DNA of 64,000 bases from Apiospora phragmitis (taxonomy: Eukaryota; Ascomycota; Sordariomycetes; Amphisphaeriales; Apiosporaceae). Location of the stretch: positions 1,158,501-1,222,500 of the forward strand of contig JAQQWL010000006.1 of assembly GCA_038363925.1 (NCBI GenBank), read 5' to 3'. Of this stretch, positions 36,858 to 49,500 are shown one piece after another; within the stretch, counting starts at the first letter, position 1; every line of letters begins with the position of its first letter. The notes beneath the pieces were generated by a model that saw nothing but the letters and a program-made list of their open reading frames with translations, had not been told where the DNA came from and did no database searches. Made by a program: the position numbers and the translations under genes.

Positions 36858-38708
36858 ACGTACCCTATAAGCGAGCTGTGTATATAAGCGAGCTACGTAT
36901 TTTTAATTAATTTTCTTATAATTAACTTTATATTAACTTTTCTCCTTTAATAAGTATAGAATAAAAAAATAAAAAAAAGGTTTAACTTAACGCTTTAAGC
37001 GTTTTAAAATAACTAGAAATTAAGTATATAAAAAGCTGTAGCGATATATTATATCCTAGAGTCGACGTTACGTAGCCGACGACGCGAAATTCGATCACGA
37101 TCCGAAATCTCTATAAACTCTCGAAAGCTTTTTAATTTTAAAAAGGAATTAACTATTCGATATATTATTAATTTAAATACGCGATCGTTTTTTCCCCGGC
37201 TAAGTAATATAGAAGATATAGCGAATTAATTACTTAGTTTACGCGACGCGAGACGCGTCGGCGTTAATTAAGCCTTTAATTTTATACGATAATAATTAGA
37301 CCTCCGAACGCGTTTTAATTAAAGAATCGATTATTAAAGAGTTTTTTACGAAGATTTTAACGCGTATCGCGCGTAGTTTATTTTCGTACGGAATATAATT
37401 AATAAATATAAAAAAAGGATATATATAATTTTAACGAGACCGGGTTTTTTATAAATTATATCTTATTCGAAATAGTTATAACTACCTTCGATTAACGCGG
37501 AAAACCTAGGGTAATATAGTAAAGGAATTAAGAATAAGTTATAATTATTTAAGGCGTTAGATTAAACGGTTACGCCATCCCTTCGTATATTATTTTTACC
37601 GGGAAAACACACTTCTCTTTTTAATATAAAAATAGCCTATTACCGAAGGACTAGGTAATTATAATTATTAAAAATAATTAAATTACGAATAAAAAAAGCG
37701 AGGACTAAATTCGATACTTTAATTAATATATTAGGTCTTATATAAAAGGTTATTATCGCTTCTTAGTCTTAAACGGCTATAAAAATTACTACTCGATAGC
37801 TTTTAAGCTTTATTACGAGGAGAACTCGATTATTATACTTTATATACTTTTTTATTCGTTATATAAGTTCTAGCTTTTTAATATCGGCTGTTTTTATATA
37901 TTAAAAAAGGCGTATAAAAAAGAAATTAAAGGTTTTATACGGGCGTATATTACTTATATCTTTAAGGAGGACTTTCTACTAACGTTTTTAAAAGCGTTCT
38001 AAGCGACTTTTATCGTTTCGAATATATAAAAAAGCTTCCGAGGGATAGGACTCGTCCCGTATAATCCGGAATATATTATTTTATAATTAAATATAAAGCT
38101 ACGTATTTTAATACTTCCGGGGACGTTTTTCGGCCTATTTATCCCTTTAGAATTAAAAACTTTAAATAACTCGATTAAAGCTTAATTTTAAACCGAATAC
38201 GTTTAAAACCGTATCGTATAATATTAAAATAACTCTTTAACGTTTATTTTAATTAGTTTTAATTAAATTATAAAAGTTATAACGTAAATTATATATTAAG
38301 TTATTTTTTTTAAAAAGTAAGAACGCGACACTTTTAAAAGTAAATAAGATATTTAGCCGGCGCCGCCGTATAAAAAAAACGACTATAAAATAGAGGATCA
38401 CTTCGTATATAAGTTAAAAAAGACTTATAATTTTAAAGAGACGTTAATAAATAGTTATAAAACAAATCGCGGAGGAGGAGGAATTATACGAGGACGTTTA
38501 GAACACGCTTATAACGCTATAAAATCTGCGGAAAGCCCGGGTATAATACGCGTACTTATTAGAATAATATAGAAACCTTTAAAGATAATAATTATTAATA
38601 TATTTAATTAGTTCTAAGCGTTATAATTGAGTTAATTTATAACTTATAAGGCTTAATAATAGAAAATACGCAGCTCGCTTATATACGTAGCTCGTTTATA
38701 GGGTACGT
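36858..38708 (+). mobile_element. Fot1/pogo-like transposon copy 5 (best preserved)
   Basis: An 1851-bp element between TA duplications (36856-36857 and 38709-38710). The terminal repeats begin ACGTACCCTATAAGCGAGCT and contain a direct repeat of ATAAGCGAGCT-GTAT. The plus-strand transposase relic can be read for long stretches: the first catalytic region at about 37431 ('F-N-E-T-G-F-F', Asp changed to Asn), the second at about 37763-37780 ('F-L-V-L-N-G-Y', from D-G-H), then 'IEGFIRAYITYIFKEDFL'-like and 'FRGIGLVPYNPEYI' blocks typical of Fot1/Pot2 transposases. Inactive. Confidence 0.88.
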
Positions 38709-38710
38709 TA

Positions 38711-39260
38711 ATTTAATTAAAAAATAAAGAGGTATTAATAATTTATTAAAATTATTAAAAGTGTTATTAATTAAGTTTTATATAAGCGACTAAATTTTAA
38801 TAATAGTTATTAACGTTAATATTATATTTAATCTCTTCTCTTAACTTTTTTTTTATTAATAAACGCGATAATATAATACTTTTTAAAAAAAGAACTTATT
38901 ATATTTTATAAGTTTTAATTAATAACGGCCTTAAGTTATAACGTTTAATTAATAATAGAAATCTTATAGATTTAATATCTTTTATTATTAAATTAAAAGT
39001 TAAATTAAAACTTTTAAACTTAAGCTTTGCGCGGCTTAATCGTGATCGTTGAGATTTAATTAAAGTATTTATTAAAAAACGTTTACATCTATAATTTAAT
39101 TAACCTAATAGTAGTAAAGTATAATAAGAATAATAATATTTATTATAATATTATATTTTAATAAAGGGCAGCTTTTAATTTAACTTACCGGTTAATATAA
39201 AATAATAACATTAAAAATTATTATATTACATAGCTAAATTTAAAAAAAAAGCCTTACATT
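38711..39260. other. AT-rich right margin, unresolved
   Basis: RIPed sequence without terminal repeats or a readable protein. The composition changes to normal within a few tens of bases near 39250. Confidence 0.5.
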
Positions 39261-41330
39261 AACCTAATATACTTAAACCACTAGGTGGCTCACCAAGGCA
39301 ATCTCTTGGTTAATTAGTGTAATATACCAAAAGGCTCTTGGTTAGTGGCTCACCAAGGCTGCATGGTTGGTTGGTTGCCAATCATGGTGGTTTCGGTTGG
39401 TGCATTGATAGCCTTGTCCCCAGATAATGGCTTGCAATGCATCCTGATGTATTACATTAACCCCAATTCATTGGAATAAACATGGTAATTAGACATCTCA
39501 CCTTTTGGTATGAAGTTTCACATGATCTCATTCCCGTAGCTCCCCTCCCACTATCCTTCGCATCAAAATCCTGTTAGAAACCGGATACTCTGCTAAAATT
39601 CGGGGAACCCAAAATGCCTAGGAAAGAAGTTGTAAGAGGAAAGTTTCATATAATAACAACCACGTGACAGGGTGGTTTCGAAAGATCGTCCGCAGTGATT
39701 CCAGTATTCTGCCTCAAGTTCCTCGACTGCTCTACGTTAAGACTTTGATGGGGGTAAATAAGGATGAAGAGGATTATGAGAGCAAAGGCTTTGACAAGCC
39801 CACTCAAGAACGGCTTGGCAGGCTGGGAGAACAGTTGTATCTCTGAGCTGTCTGTGTTAGAACCATAGGGTCTCTCGTATTTTACGTCCTGAGGGGACGT
39901 TCTTTTGTTCCAGCTTGATACCATCCTGATAATGTTAATAGCTACGCCTTTTCCATGACTGAAAGGATGACAAGATGACATGGTACCTGTCACCAAGTTA
40001 ATATAATAATATGCAAACGGGTATCACTAATCGGCCGATAAGTAAACACATCAAAGCTCACAGCATTCAATAACAAAGGTATTCGGAAAGAATTCATTAC
40101 GGGAGAAAAGATGCCCAAACTCAGGAGATATACAGATCCACTTCGAGCTTCAGTCTATGTTCATAGGATTAGATACGGTATACACATATGCCTATATAGG
40201 AAACAATGCCATACCCCATCAAGCTCGAGACGACATACAAGCGCACTAATGGTATGCCTTTTATTTCGTTTGATAAGTCAATGAGGTAAGGCATAGAAAT
40301 CTACATAATGTTGCTACACCCCTAGTGAGGGCGACGCGGCCGAATGACGGCACCCGGTTTTTGATGTTGTATTTTCAGGAGGTGGCCGACGCGAACTCTC
40401 CAATAAACATTGACATCACCATTGCGGGTATTAATGAGGGCAAATCTGCCGGTCAGTGGATGTTCTCTACTGTTGCGTGTACGCGGATAGTCGTTATGGG
40501 TTCTGCAAGCAGGCGCTCTGTGCGTGTTTGCGTGTATGTTTGTCGGCAACATTCTGTCCAGACCCGACCATGCTGAGGTTTGAGTGCCCGTCTTGGTAAT
40601 ACACGTCTTATCAATAGGGAGTGTCAGCAATCACATCCATTTGGAATATCCGATAATCCTCGTGCACCAAATGCCAACGCACATGCTTGACCGACATTTT
40701 GTCAACACGGACACCGCTTGGATTTATCAGTTGTGGTTGAATACCACATCATGTCCTTCTTCCAAAGTCTTCTCGCAAAAGGTGTATCTCTACGCCTCTG
40801 CGGCCGTAAGTGTCGACTTCGGGAAGCCGATTCAGTAGTATTGGCTGATTGAGACGGAGACGCTGCCGCATGCCGGGTCAAACGACTTCTTGAGCTACGC
40901 TTGGCGATGCGCACGCACGACTTCGGGTACGTCACAATCAACAATCCCTAGCCCTGTAGAGGCGAACGAACCGCCAGGGGAGTACGCCTTGATTGCCCTT
41001 GCTCTGCATCGCGTTGCACTGCTTTACCGCGAGCATCGGACAAGGTGGATCATGAGCCGCTTATCAAACTAGCTAGAACAATTGCCATTCGTGTCGAGGT
41101 CAGCGGTCTCTTACTGGTTCGGCAGTTTGCTAGCTTGGAATATTGTGTCAGTTTCGCCTATGCGGTCATCCGCTGGCTGCGTATGTTGTTGTACGAGCCC
41201 GCTTGGGAAAATGATACTAAAGGAGACCAGGTAGCCAACTGGACTGGATGATCTCCGAACAGCTGCTCTTCTTACGATTGAAGCCCCTTTTAAACACTTA
41301 CTTGGAAATCAGAAAGCTTCAAAGCTCATC
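39261..41330. other. Gene-poor flank of the island
   Basis: Normal composition. Just outside the island are repeated motifs: GGCTCACCAAGGC at about 39294 and 39348, and CTCTTGGTTA at about 39322 and 39335, together with GGTTGGTTGG. Open frames at 39646-39996 (minus), 39664-39846 (plus) and several between 40322 and 41251 have no recognisable domain, no consistent intron structure and overlap on both strands, so I do not call them genes. Confidence 0.5.
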
Positions 41331-42167
41331 ATGAACAACCCGCCTCCCTCGCCGGCCCCTGAGCCTCGCGATGGCACGAGGCCAGTGGCAAAGCTGGGTA
41401 TCAACAAGCTGAGGCGCAAGCTGGGGGGTCGGTGGATACATCCACAGACCAGCTTTTACTTACAAGCCCTCTTCGACGGCCTGCTTTTTGTGATTATTGG
41501 CGGCGTGCTTTATGAAGCGGTTGTGGCCATCCGTCTCGCAACACCACGCACATCGGTTGGCGCATCCACTTCATTCTTCCAGCTACTAGCACAGAGCTCC
41601 TGGGTATGTATGCATGTCTACTTGAAGGGTTAGGATCGTTTCGACGAGTTGAGAATACCACACTGACACCCCGTTATCCAGGTGGCTACGGTTTTCGGAG
41701 TGGCAACCGGCTTCTCGATCGGCAGTTTCTACGACGCGTTGAGGCGCTGGAAGCTGGAGGAGGTGGCCGAACATGAAGCCAGCGATCCCGAACAAGCTAC
41801 TGCGACTCCGGCGCCGCGCCGCATCCGCAAGTACGTCACTCTCGGCCGGCTCAGAATGCCCTACTGGTTATACATGACTTCGACTGTGATACTTGCGTTG
41901 GCTCTCCCAGCTTTCGCTAGTGTTACCGTTCGCGAGATATGGTCTTGCTGGGCGAAGTCCCGAGGACATCCCGGCATAACGGTTCGCGATTTCCAGGATT
42001 CGATGACTTCATTTGTGGGAGCGATCCTGTTCTGTTTGATTGATGTGGTAGCCATAGTGGCAAGGTTGGTCATCGTTATGAGATATCTCCCACGTCTAGA
42101 ACCGACAAGTCCAGACAACGTTGAGGAGAAATGGGAGACGGCTGACACGGCACCAAGGTCAGCTTGA
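41331..42167 (+). CDS. Four-helix membrane protein, unknown family
   Basis: A two-exon gene: exon 1 41331-41603, a 78-nt intron (donor GTATGT, acceptor TATCCAG), exon 2 41682-42167. Both exons are in the same frame, giving 252 residues. The splice is supported because it joins 'FFQLLAQSSW' to 'VATVFGVATGFSIG' and removes an early stop. Four hydrophobic segments are visible: about 48-66 (LLFVIIGGVLYEAVVAI), about 92-110, about 147-170 (YWLYMTSTVILALALPAF) and about 205-230 (GAILFCLIDVVAIVARLVIV). The N-terminus is Pro-rich and basic, the C-terminus acidic. I do not recognise the family, and no catalytic motif is visible. An integral membrane protein is the only supported statement. Confidence 0.65.
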
Positions 42168-43068
42168 AACCTTGGGACACTCACGACAGGCAGGGAGTGC
42201 GCATCTCGGCAGACTGCTTTCAGAGTCTAGTAAGGCTCATGCTTCCCTTTTCTAAACATACCTACATACAACACAGTACCCGATTTGGGGGACATATGGG
42301 TTCCAATGGAGCGTTTAGCCAAGTTGGGGGTAGCGGCTTGAACCATTTGGCAAAATATCTTCCCCCCTGTGTCACATTCCACGTCAAGGAGGGTTACCCT
42401 TGCTTCCCTTACGTTGTTGGGATATTTATTCCATGGTTTGCTTCTTCTTACATTTGCACGTTGGGAGAATGGGCAGTTAATTGGGTGGCGGTTGGGACTC
42501 CGAGTAGCTGAGCTAGTCGTACCTTTTGCTACTGATTGATAAGATGACAGGTCATGATTTGGAAATCCATTGATACTTTATGAATATCATCAAGATTGAA
42601 GTTGCTGTTTTGGAGTATGTGCCAGAGGGGGAAAAAACATGTGCTAGCTAAGGACTGCATGTTCACACGCATTTACCCCTCCAGGGGAAAAAAAACCAGC
42701 CCAATGAACCCCTCATTCCAGCGCTGAAGCAAGAGCGAAGTGGGGGAGGCTCAGGCGCTAACTCTGACAATGCAATCTTATCGGACAGCAAGACCCTGTG
42801 AAATTTTTATCAGCACTCCGCACTAGAACCCCGACCAAGGGAATTTTTCGATTTTTTTTATTTTCTTGCCTTCTCTTCCACTTTCGCTCCTGTCGTTGGT
42901 CAGCAGATTGGGCAGGCACCATTTTAATATTTCTTGCGAGGCCCAGTCCCAAGTGAGTTTCTCGGTGGTGACTCTGTTTTCCCTCTTCTACCTCCATTCC
43001 TTCCTTCCTTTCTTTTCTTCTGTTTGTTCAGACTAGACTCGTGTGTTTTCATAGAGTCTGTTGCGAAG
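42168..43068. other. Intergenic, Kap123 promoter region
   Basis: No gene seen. The distal part (about 42960-43030) is a long pyrimidine tract (repeated TTCCTTCC) ahead of the Kap123 start. Small open frames are without recognisable content. Confidence 0.5.
42953..43031 (+). other. Probable 5' UTR intron of the Kap123 gene
   Basis: A donor GTGAGT (42953) and an acceptor after a pyrimidine-rich tract, TTTGTTCAG (ending 43031), would define a 79-nt intron 37 bases upstream of the start codon. Sites are seen; splicing is inferred. Confidence 0.4.
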
Positions 43069-46000
43069 ATGGATCAACAGAAGCTCGTTGAGCTGCTGCA
43101 GGCCTGCCAGATTCGTAAGTACCACCCTGACTATTTCCATCACTCCTGCCATCGCTTTGCGGTCGGTCATGTAGTCTTCGCGGGCTAACAGTTCTCTTTT
43201 TGCAGCCGACACGGTCAAGGTCAAGGCAGCTACGGCAGAGCTGAAAAAGAACTTCTACCCTCACCCCGAGTCGCTTCTTGGCCTCCTCCACGTCCTTGTC
43301 TCTCACCCGGAGGACACGGTGCGACAGCTCTCCGCCGTCCAGTCCCTGCGCCTGGTCCCCAAGCACTGGGCCAAGATTGATGGTGCCCAGAAGACGAGCG
43401 TGCGCAATGAGCTAGTTCAGGCCGTCCTGCGCGAACAGAACAGTAAGGTGCGCCATGCCGGCTCTCGTGTCATTGCCGCCATCGCTTGCATCGATTTCGA
43501 GTCCAAGGAGTGGGCCGATCTCCTTCCTGCCGTCCTGCAGCTGACCACCTCCGACAATGTCGCCCACCGCGAGGTTGGCTCCTACATCGTCTTCAGCTTG
43601 CTCGAGGCTGATCCCACCTTCTTCTCCGATCACCTGCCTAAGATGTTTGAGTTGTTCGCCAAGACGATCAGGGATCCCGAGAGCCGCGATGTTCGCGTGA
43701 ACACCATGCTTTCTATCAGCTCCATCCTCCTCCTGATCCACGCCGACGAGGACGAGGCATCGGTTGCCACTATCCAGGAATTCATTCCTGCTATGGTTGA
43801 CGTCCTCAAGGATGCGGTCGAGCACAAGGATGACGAGCGCACCCGCCAGGCCTTCGAAGTCTTCCAGTCTTTCCTGGGCTACGAGTCCGCATTGATCTCC
43901 AAGTACTTCAAGGATCTTGTTCACTTCATGCTTGAGCTTTCCGCCAATAAGAACGCCGATGAGGATGTCCGTGTTCAGGCCCTCGCCTTCCTTACCCAGT
44001 GCGTCCGCTACCGCCGCATGAAGATCCAAGGAATTCCCGACATGGGCTCTCAACTCACTAAGACGGCCATGACAATCATGGGAGAGCTTGAGGATGACGA
44101 CGATGAGGATGACATGAACGCTGCCCGATCAGCTCTGGTAATGATCGACCAACTGTCAACCGATCTTCCTCCCGCCAAGTTGTCGTTCCCCCTCTTGGAC
44201 GAGTTCCCCAAGTATGCCAGCTCCGAAAACCCCGGTCACCGCCGAGCTGCCATCCTTGCCCTTGGCACTGCTGCCGAGGGAGCGCCTGACTTCGTCGCGA
44301 CTCAGCTCGAGGGCCTCATGCCTGCCATCATCCACCTCCTCAACGACCCTAACAGATCTGTCCGCTACGATGCTCTTGTTAGTCTGATGCGTATGGGCGA
44401 GGACCTGGCCGAGACTATGAAGGCTCACCATGACGCAATCATGACCGCTTTGGTTAAGAACCTCGAGGCTGCTTCGGAGGATGAGAATGACGAGAGAAAT
44501 GTTGAGATTATCCGATCTGTTCTCGGCTCTATTGACACCATGTCTGAGGGTCTTGGTGGTGAGGTCATGAACAAGTACGCCCAAGGCCTCATCGGTCGCG
44601 TTGGCCGGTTCCTGAACCACCAGGATGTCAAGATCAAGTCGGCTGCTGCTGGAGCCATTGGTGCGATTGCTCAGTCCATTGAGGCTGGTTTCAAGCCATA
44701 TCTCCAGGAGACCATGCAGGCAATGTCCCAGTACGTTACTCTTGAGGAGGGTGAGGATGAGCTGCAGCTCCGAAGCTCTGTCTGTGATGCCATGGGCCGT
44801 ATCGCCGTCGGTGTTGGTGCTGAAGACTTCAAGCCCTTCGTTATTCCCCTTCTCGGAGCCAGCGAGAAGGCTCTCACCATTGGCAATGCTCGTCTCAAGG
44901 AGACTACTTTCATTCTCTGGAGCCAGCTTGCTAGAGTCTACGAGGGTGATCTTGGTGATTCTCTGCAGGGCATCTTCAAGGGTCTCTTCGACAGCATTGA
45001 GCTTGACGAGGAGGCTCTCGACTTTGACGGTGACGACATCGAAGGCTTGATCGATGGCCAAATTACCTCTGAAGGTGGCAGGATCAAGGTCAAGTCAGCT
45101 GATGAAGGCGACGACGACGAGGATGATATGGAAGACGATGAAGATGATGATGAAGACTGGGATGACCTCATCGGTGTCTCAGCCGCCGCCATGGAGAAGG
45201 AGGTTGCTATCGAGGTTCTGGGCGATGTCATTTCTCAGTCCAAGGAACGCAGCGCCCCTTACATTGAGAAGGCAGTCGAGATCATCACACCTCTCATCGA
45301 GCACACATATGAAGGCTGCCGTAAGGCCGCTGTTTCTACCCTTTGGCGAACATACGCTTGTGTATGGCAGGTCATGGAGGAGCAGACCGGCCAGAAGTGG
45401 CAACCTGGTCTGCCCTTGAAGACTGCCCCTGCGGCTCAAATCGCTAAGCTTGGCGAGGTCGTCAGCGCCGGAACTTTGAGCATCTGGCAGGATGAGTCTG
45501 ACCGGTAAGTTTGACCCTATGATTTCAACACTTGTTTACATCCTTTTGCACGGCTTTACATGATGAGTACTTTACGTTACACCCAGCTCACTCATACGCA
45601 TATCGCGGTTGCTGAGAACACGTTACTATCTACTACTGATTCTAAGCCTTTCATTTATTGGATCTATCTGTCATTCTTTGTTTGTACATCGTTGCTAATT
45701 GAATGAAGGGATGTTGTGACCGAGATCAACCGCAACGTGGCTGCTGTGATCCGAACCTGCGGACCGGCCATCCTCGCCCAGAAGGACATGATGGAGCAAA
45801 CCATCACTGTCTTGGGTACCATCATCACCCGATCCCACCCTTGCCAGCAGGATCTTGGTGACGAGGAAGAGGACCAGAACGTCGAGGGTGGATCTGAGTG
45901 GGACTGGCTCGTTGTCGATACCGCCCTGGACGTCGTGATTGGTCTGGCGGCTGCTTTGGGCACTCAGTTCGCTGAGGTCTGGAAGATCTTCGACAAGCCT

Positions 46001-46588
46001 GTCATGAGACTCGTCAGCTCGCAAGAGTCCATTGAACGCTCCACTGCTGTCGGCGTTATTGCCGAGGTGACAATGCACATGGGCAACGGGGTGTCTCCCT
46101 ACACTGGAGCCCTCCTGCGCCCTCTGTTGCACCGCTTGTCGGATGAAGACAAGGAGGCCAAGTCCAACGCTGCCTACGCCCTTGGTATGCTCGTCTACCA
46201 GTCAACCGACAGCAACACATACCTGCCGGCTTACGGTGAGATCATGACCAAGCTGGAACCTCTTCTGCAGATCAGTGAGAGCAGATTACAAGACAACGCC
46301 ACGGGATGCATCTGCCGCATGATCCTCGCACACCCCGACAAGGTGCCGCTGAATGATGTGCTCCCCGTTCTTGTTGGCCTTCTGCCTCTGAAGGAGGACT
46401 ACGAGGAGAACAAGCCTGTTTACGAGTGCATTGCCAAGCTTTACGAGATGCAAAACCCCAAGATTCTGGAGCTGACCCCACAACTTATGCCTATCTTCGA
46501 GCAGGTCCTTAGCCCGCCTGAGGAACAGCTCACGCCCGAAGTTAGACAGGGAGTCCAGAACCTTGTGCAGTTGATTCGCGGCTCTTAG
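43069..46588 (+). CDS. Importin subunit beta-4 / Kap123-type karyopherin
   Basis: Nuclear import receptor of the importin-beta family; Kap123/importin-4 carries ribosomal proteins and histones H3/H4 through the nuclear pore under Ran-GTP control. Three exons: 43069-43114, 43206-45504 and 45709-46588. The introns are 91 nt (GTAAGT...TTTGCAG) and 204 nt (GTAAGT...AATGAAG), and frames join exactly. The product is about 1074 residues, normal for Kap123 (about 1100). HEAT repeats run throughout (for example 'PEDTVRQLSAVQSLRLVPKH', 'DPNRSVRYDALVSL'). Two acidic loops (DDDDEDD near residue 315; a longer one near 660) are typical of the subfamily and may contact cargo or Ran. The start is supported by the conserved opening MDQQKLVELLQACQIPDTV. 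Antisense open frames over this gene are coding-bias artefacts. Confidence 0.93.
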
Positions 46589-49500
46589 ATGCCGTGGATA
46601 AAGAAATGACGGCGAAACCTGAGGCGCATGTACGCATGCGGCGATGACGGTACGATGACATGACCGAATATCTGGGATGAGACATGACGTTGAACACATA
46701 GGAAAGGGGAAAGGACTTTGGTCTCGGTGGTTATCCCAAGGAATGGGTGGCAAGGCCCGAGGTGCACATAAACTGGATGATTCCCCCTACGTAGATAGAC
46801 TGCGTTGTTTTGATTTACTTTGTTCAGATGCCCAATACAGCTCTACCACTGAACGGCCTCCTATCTGGCTTATTCAGTATAACTGCATTTCCTTCTTCAT
46901 CTTCTATGGTGATATCTCCGTATCTGATTCTATGATGGCGGGTTGGAGCCAAAGTATACGACGACAATGATGCACAGTACCATACATTTGGGGGTGTACG
47001 GGCCAGAGGCTGAGAGCAGATTGTAAGCACGGCAATGGCAATGCGGGAGTATGAGATAATGGTTCGTCGCAAGGGACACCCTTCTTTCCTTTGCATACGC
47101 ACAGGGACCTGCTCATTCTCACCCAAAGCCGGAGGAATTTAGTCAACACGTCAAGGGTCCTCCAGGATCTTTTGAATGTGTAAACTACATATTGTGTTAC
47201 CTAGCTACCTAAGTATTTTACATGTAATCACGGGGTATCCGTTAGGCGCGCCGAATCCTTCAGATTCAGTAGAACAGCAGGATTCACGCTGCCAATTTTA
47301 GCATCACGGACCCAATTGTTTACACTGGGTTGTTGGCTTCTCTGCTTACCAGGCCCCTTTGATCACTGCAAGTCCGCTGCTTAGTCGTGCAGCTTACTCA
47401 CCTAGGTGTGGCGTTTTGGAGGATTCATTGCTTGGGGGGTTGCTGCTGGCTCACGATGGCCTTGGCCGCTGGGCGCCCGAATGGCTGGGACAAAGTACGT
47501 CAGGCATTCTACAATAAGTAGGGATGAGCATGACAATAACAGTATCTCAAGCATACGATTACAGGCATGATGACTGAAACGAAGCGTTGCACGCGGCTAT
47601 CTTCTTGCCATCAACGTTCGTTAAGTAGGGAGCTTCACGAAAGACTCCGTGCGACGTTGCTGCGAGTATGCCCATGATGCAACCAGATTAGGCGAGACAT
47701 GCAGGCTGCAAGCAGGAGGCAGGAGAGAGAGTAAGAGAGCTGTGTGGGCGAGAAGGACATTGATTGGCCGAGGCTCATTGCCCAGCCTCCCCTTACCTCG
47801 TTGATCGTTGATAGTTTTGCTGTGCACGGATGTGTGATACACAGACTACAGATGGCAGGCGACAAGGAACAAGGAAGTGGTCAGCTGGTCATGCACATAT
47901 GTACGTACTGATTACTTACTACATACATGTGATATGAATCGGTGAAGGAGTTTATTGTTGCTGGATCTGCCGCCGGAAGGACCATCTTGCGAAGATCTGA
48001 ACCCACTGCACGCAGCCGTTGCCCGGTCGCGGGTGGTTATGATGTCTTTGAGAACTGGCTCTCGGGAAACATGACGTTGATATTGGCTCTGTGGAGTGGG
48101 CTGGCTGACGACGGACGATAAGCTGCCCAGGTACCAGGCTCCCCCCGAGTCCCATAAACGGGGCCCACGATGGCCTCTAGTATCTATCTAGTATCTAACT
48201 AGTGGTCAGCTAGCCAGGGCACGTAACACACGGCCGGTATCAGCCCGGCCAATTGACAGACGGAGCTGGGTGGCCTGGGCTTGGGCAAAGGCTGATCCGA
48301 TCAAGATACGGACACACCGCCGAGCGCCGTGGTTTCAAATCCTTGGGCGCCTTTTCGGAAGCTGATGAACGCTGGTTGCATTTGTTGATGCAGGCCCCAA
48401 TTATCATAATAATGACAGCAAAGGATGTGCGTGCCTGACTGAACCTAAGCCTCTCCCTCAGGTTGACGGACCGGCCACCCAGCATTTTCTTTTCATGAAT
48501 CATTTTAGCGCAATGCAGCATGGTAGAGAGTTCCCCGTCGCTTGGCTTGCATGCGAAAAGTTTCAGAGTTGGACCGAAGGCCTGGGCCCGAACGGGAAGG
48601 TAAAAAACAACGAGCTGACGAGTCAGCTTGGGGCGGCTCGGAGTGAACAATACTAGCGCCGAGTGTGTGCGCAACGAGATTGGTTTTTCATCTATCCCGG
48701 GATCGAGGCTCATCCCGTTCTTGTTACCCAGACTCGGTAAGCGCCTCGAGTCTATTCATTTTCAATACACTGTGGTTCGAATCTCCCAACAGCAAGAAAC
48801 CCCTGATTAGGTAAACCAAAGTACGACATCTACGAGATTGGCATGCGCAACCCCAAACAGAGGAACACAGCCGAGATATCAATGGCACCTTGACTATAAC
48901 AGTTGTCCAGTAGTGGGAGACACCGTTAGACAAGGGGAGCGCCGTTAGGATTAGGTGCTCAAGATATGTCCGGCTTCTCAGTAGCCGGCAGCGAGCTAAG
49001 ATAGCTCCGCGACTTTTAAGGTTCGTACGCGCTTGAAGCAGCAGCACTGCCAGAACGCGCCATCACCTAGTAGCAGTAAATGGTAATGACGGCACTGCCA
49101 AGAACGTCACCTCGTGAAAATCTGGTGAGCTAGAAATATATGCTTGAGATATGCTTGAGAAGCAGTCGGGTAGCGCTACAGAGAGCTTGTCAGTTGATGA
49201 GAAACAAGCGGTTTTTTCTCTCTCCCTCTCTTCCTGTTCCTGTAGTTCTGGGCGGGCAGAGAAAGGTTATGGAATCCGGCTGAAAAGAAATGCGACCCAT
49301 ATCCCATCTCAACAAGGATATTGAGGATTATGGTCACGTCGGTCCGATATTTGTTTGAAAGAAGATGGTGTGCACTTCCCTGTCAGCGACAGCCTGTCGA
49401 GTACCCGAGCACTTTATTACCTCCGATATTAACGTTGCCACAGACAGCCTCTGCTAGCTGAGACATCTGTAATAAATTCTGTGATAAATTTGAGTATTTC

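Larger units (their letters stand above)
4330..39260. repeat. 35-kb RIP-mutated AT-rich island
   Basis: A continuous AT-rich block with sharp edges. CpA and TpG dinucleotides are rare while TpA and AT runs dominate; CpG is often kept (CGTA, ACGC), as expected from fungal repeat-induced point mutation, which converts C to T mainly in CpA. Former coding sequences are full of TAA/TAG from CAA/CAG, and Asp codons have become Asn. No open frame exceeds about 70 codons. The block consists of transposable elements described individually. Such islands are usually heterochromatic (H3K9me3) in filamentous ascomycetes; that is knowledge of the group, not seen here. Confidence 0.93.

Noticed and set aside
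4330..39260. Mitochondrial or bacterial AT-rich DNA inserted in the nucleus
   Set aside because: The AT bias is of RIP type (CpG kept, CpA lost) and the content is nuclear fungal transposons.
39646..39996. 116-codon frame (minus) with one hydrophobic stretch
   Set aside because: Overlaps a 60-codon plus frame, no family recognised, and it borders the repeat island; probably chance.
40322..41251. Cluster of overlapping open frames on both strands
   Set aside because: No recognisable domain, no consistent splice structure and frames on both strands overlap; not enough to call a gene.
43412..45439. Long antisense open frames over Kap123 (213 and 301 codons)
   Set aside because: Mirror the codon bias of the true gene; no start context, introns or domains of their own.
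48700..48800. Possible tRNA (GGTTCGAATCTCC resembles a B-box)
   Set aside because: T-stem does not pair and no acceptor or D-arm can be built around it.
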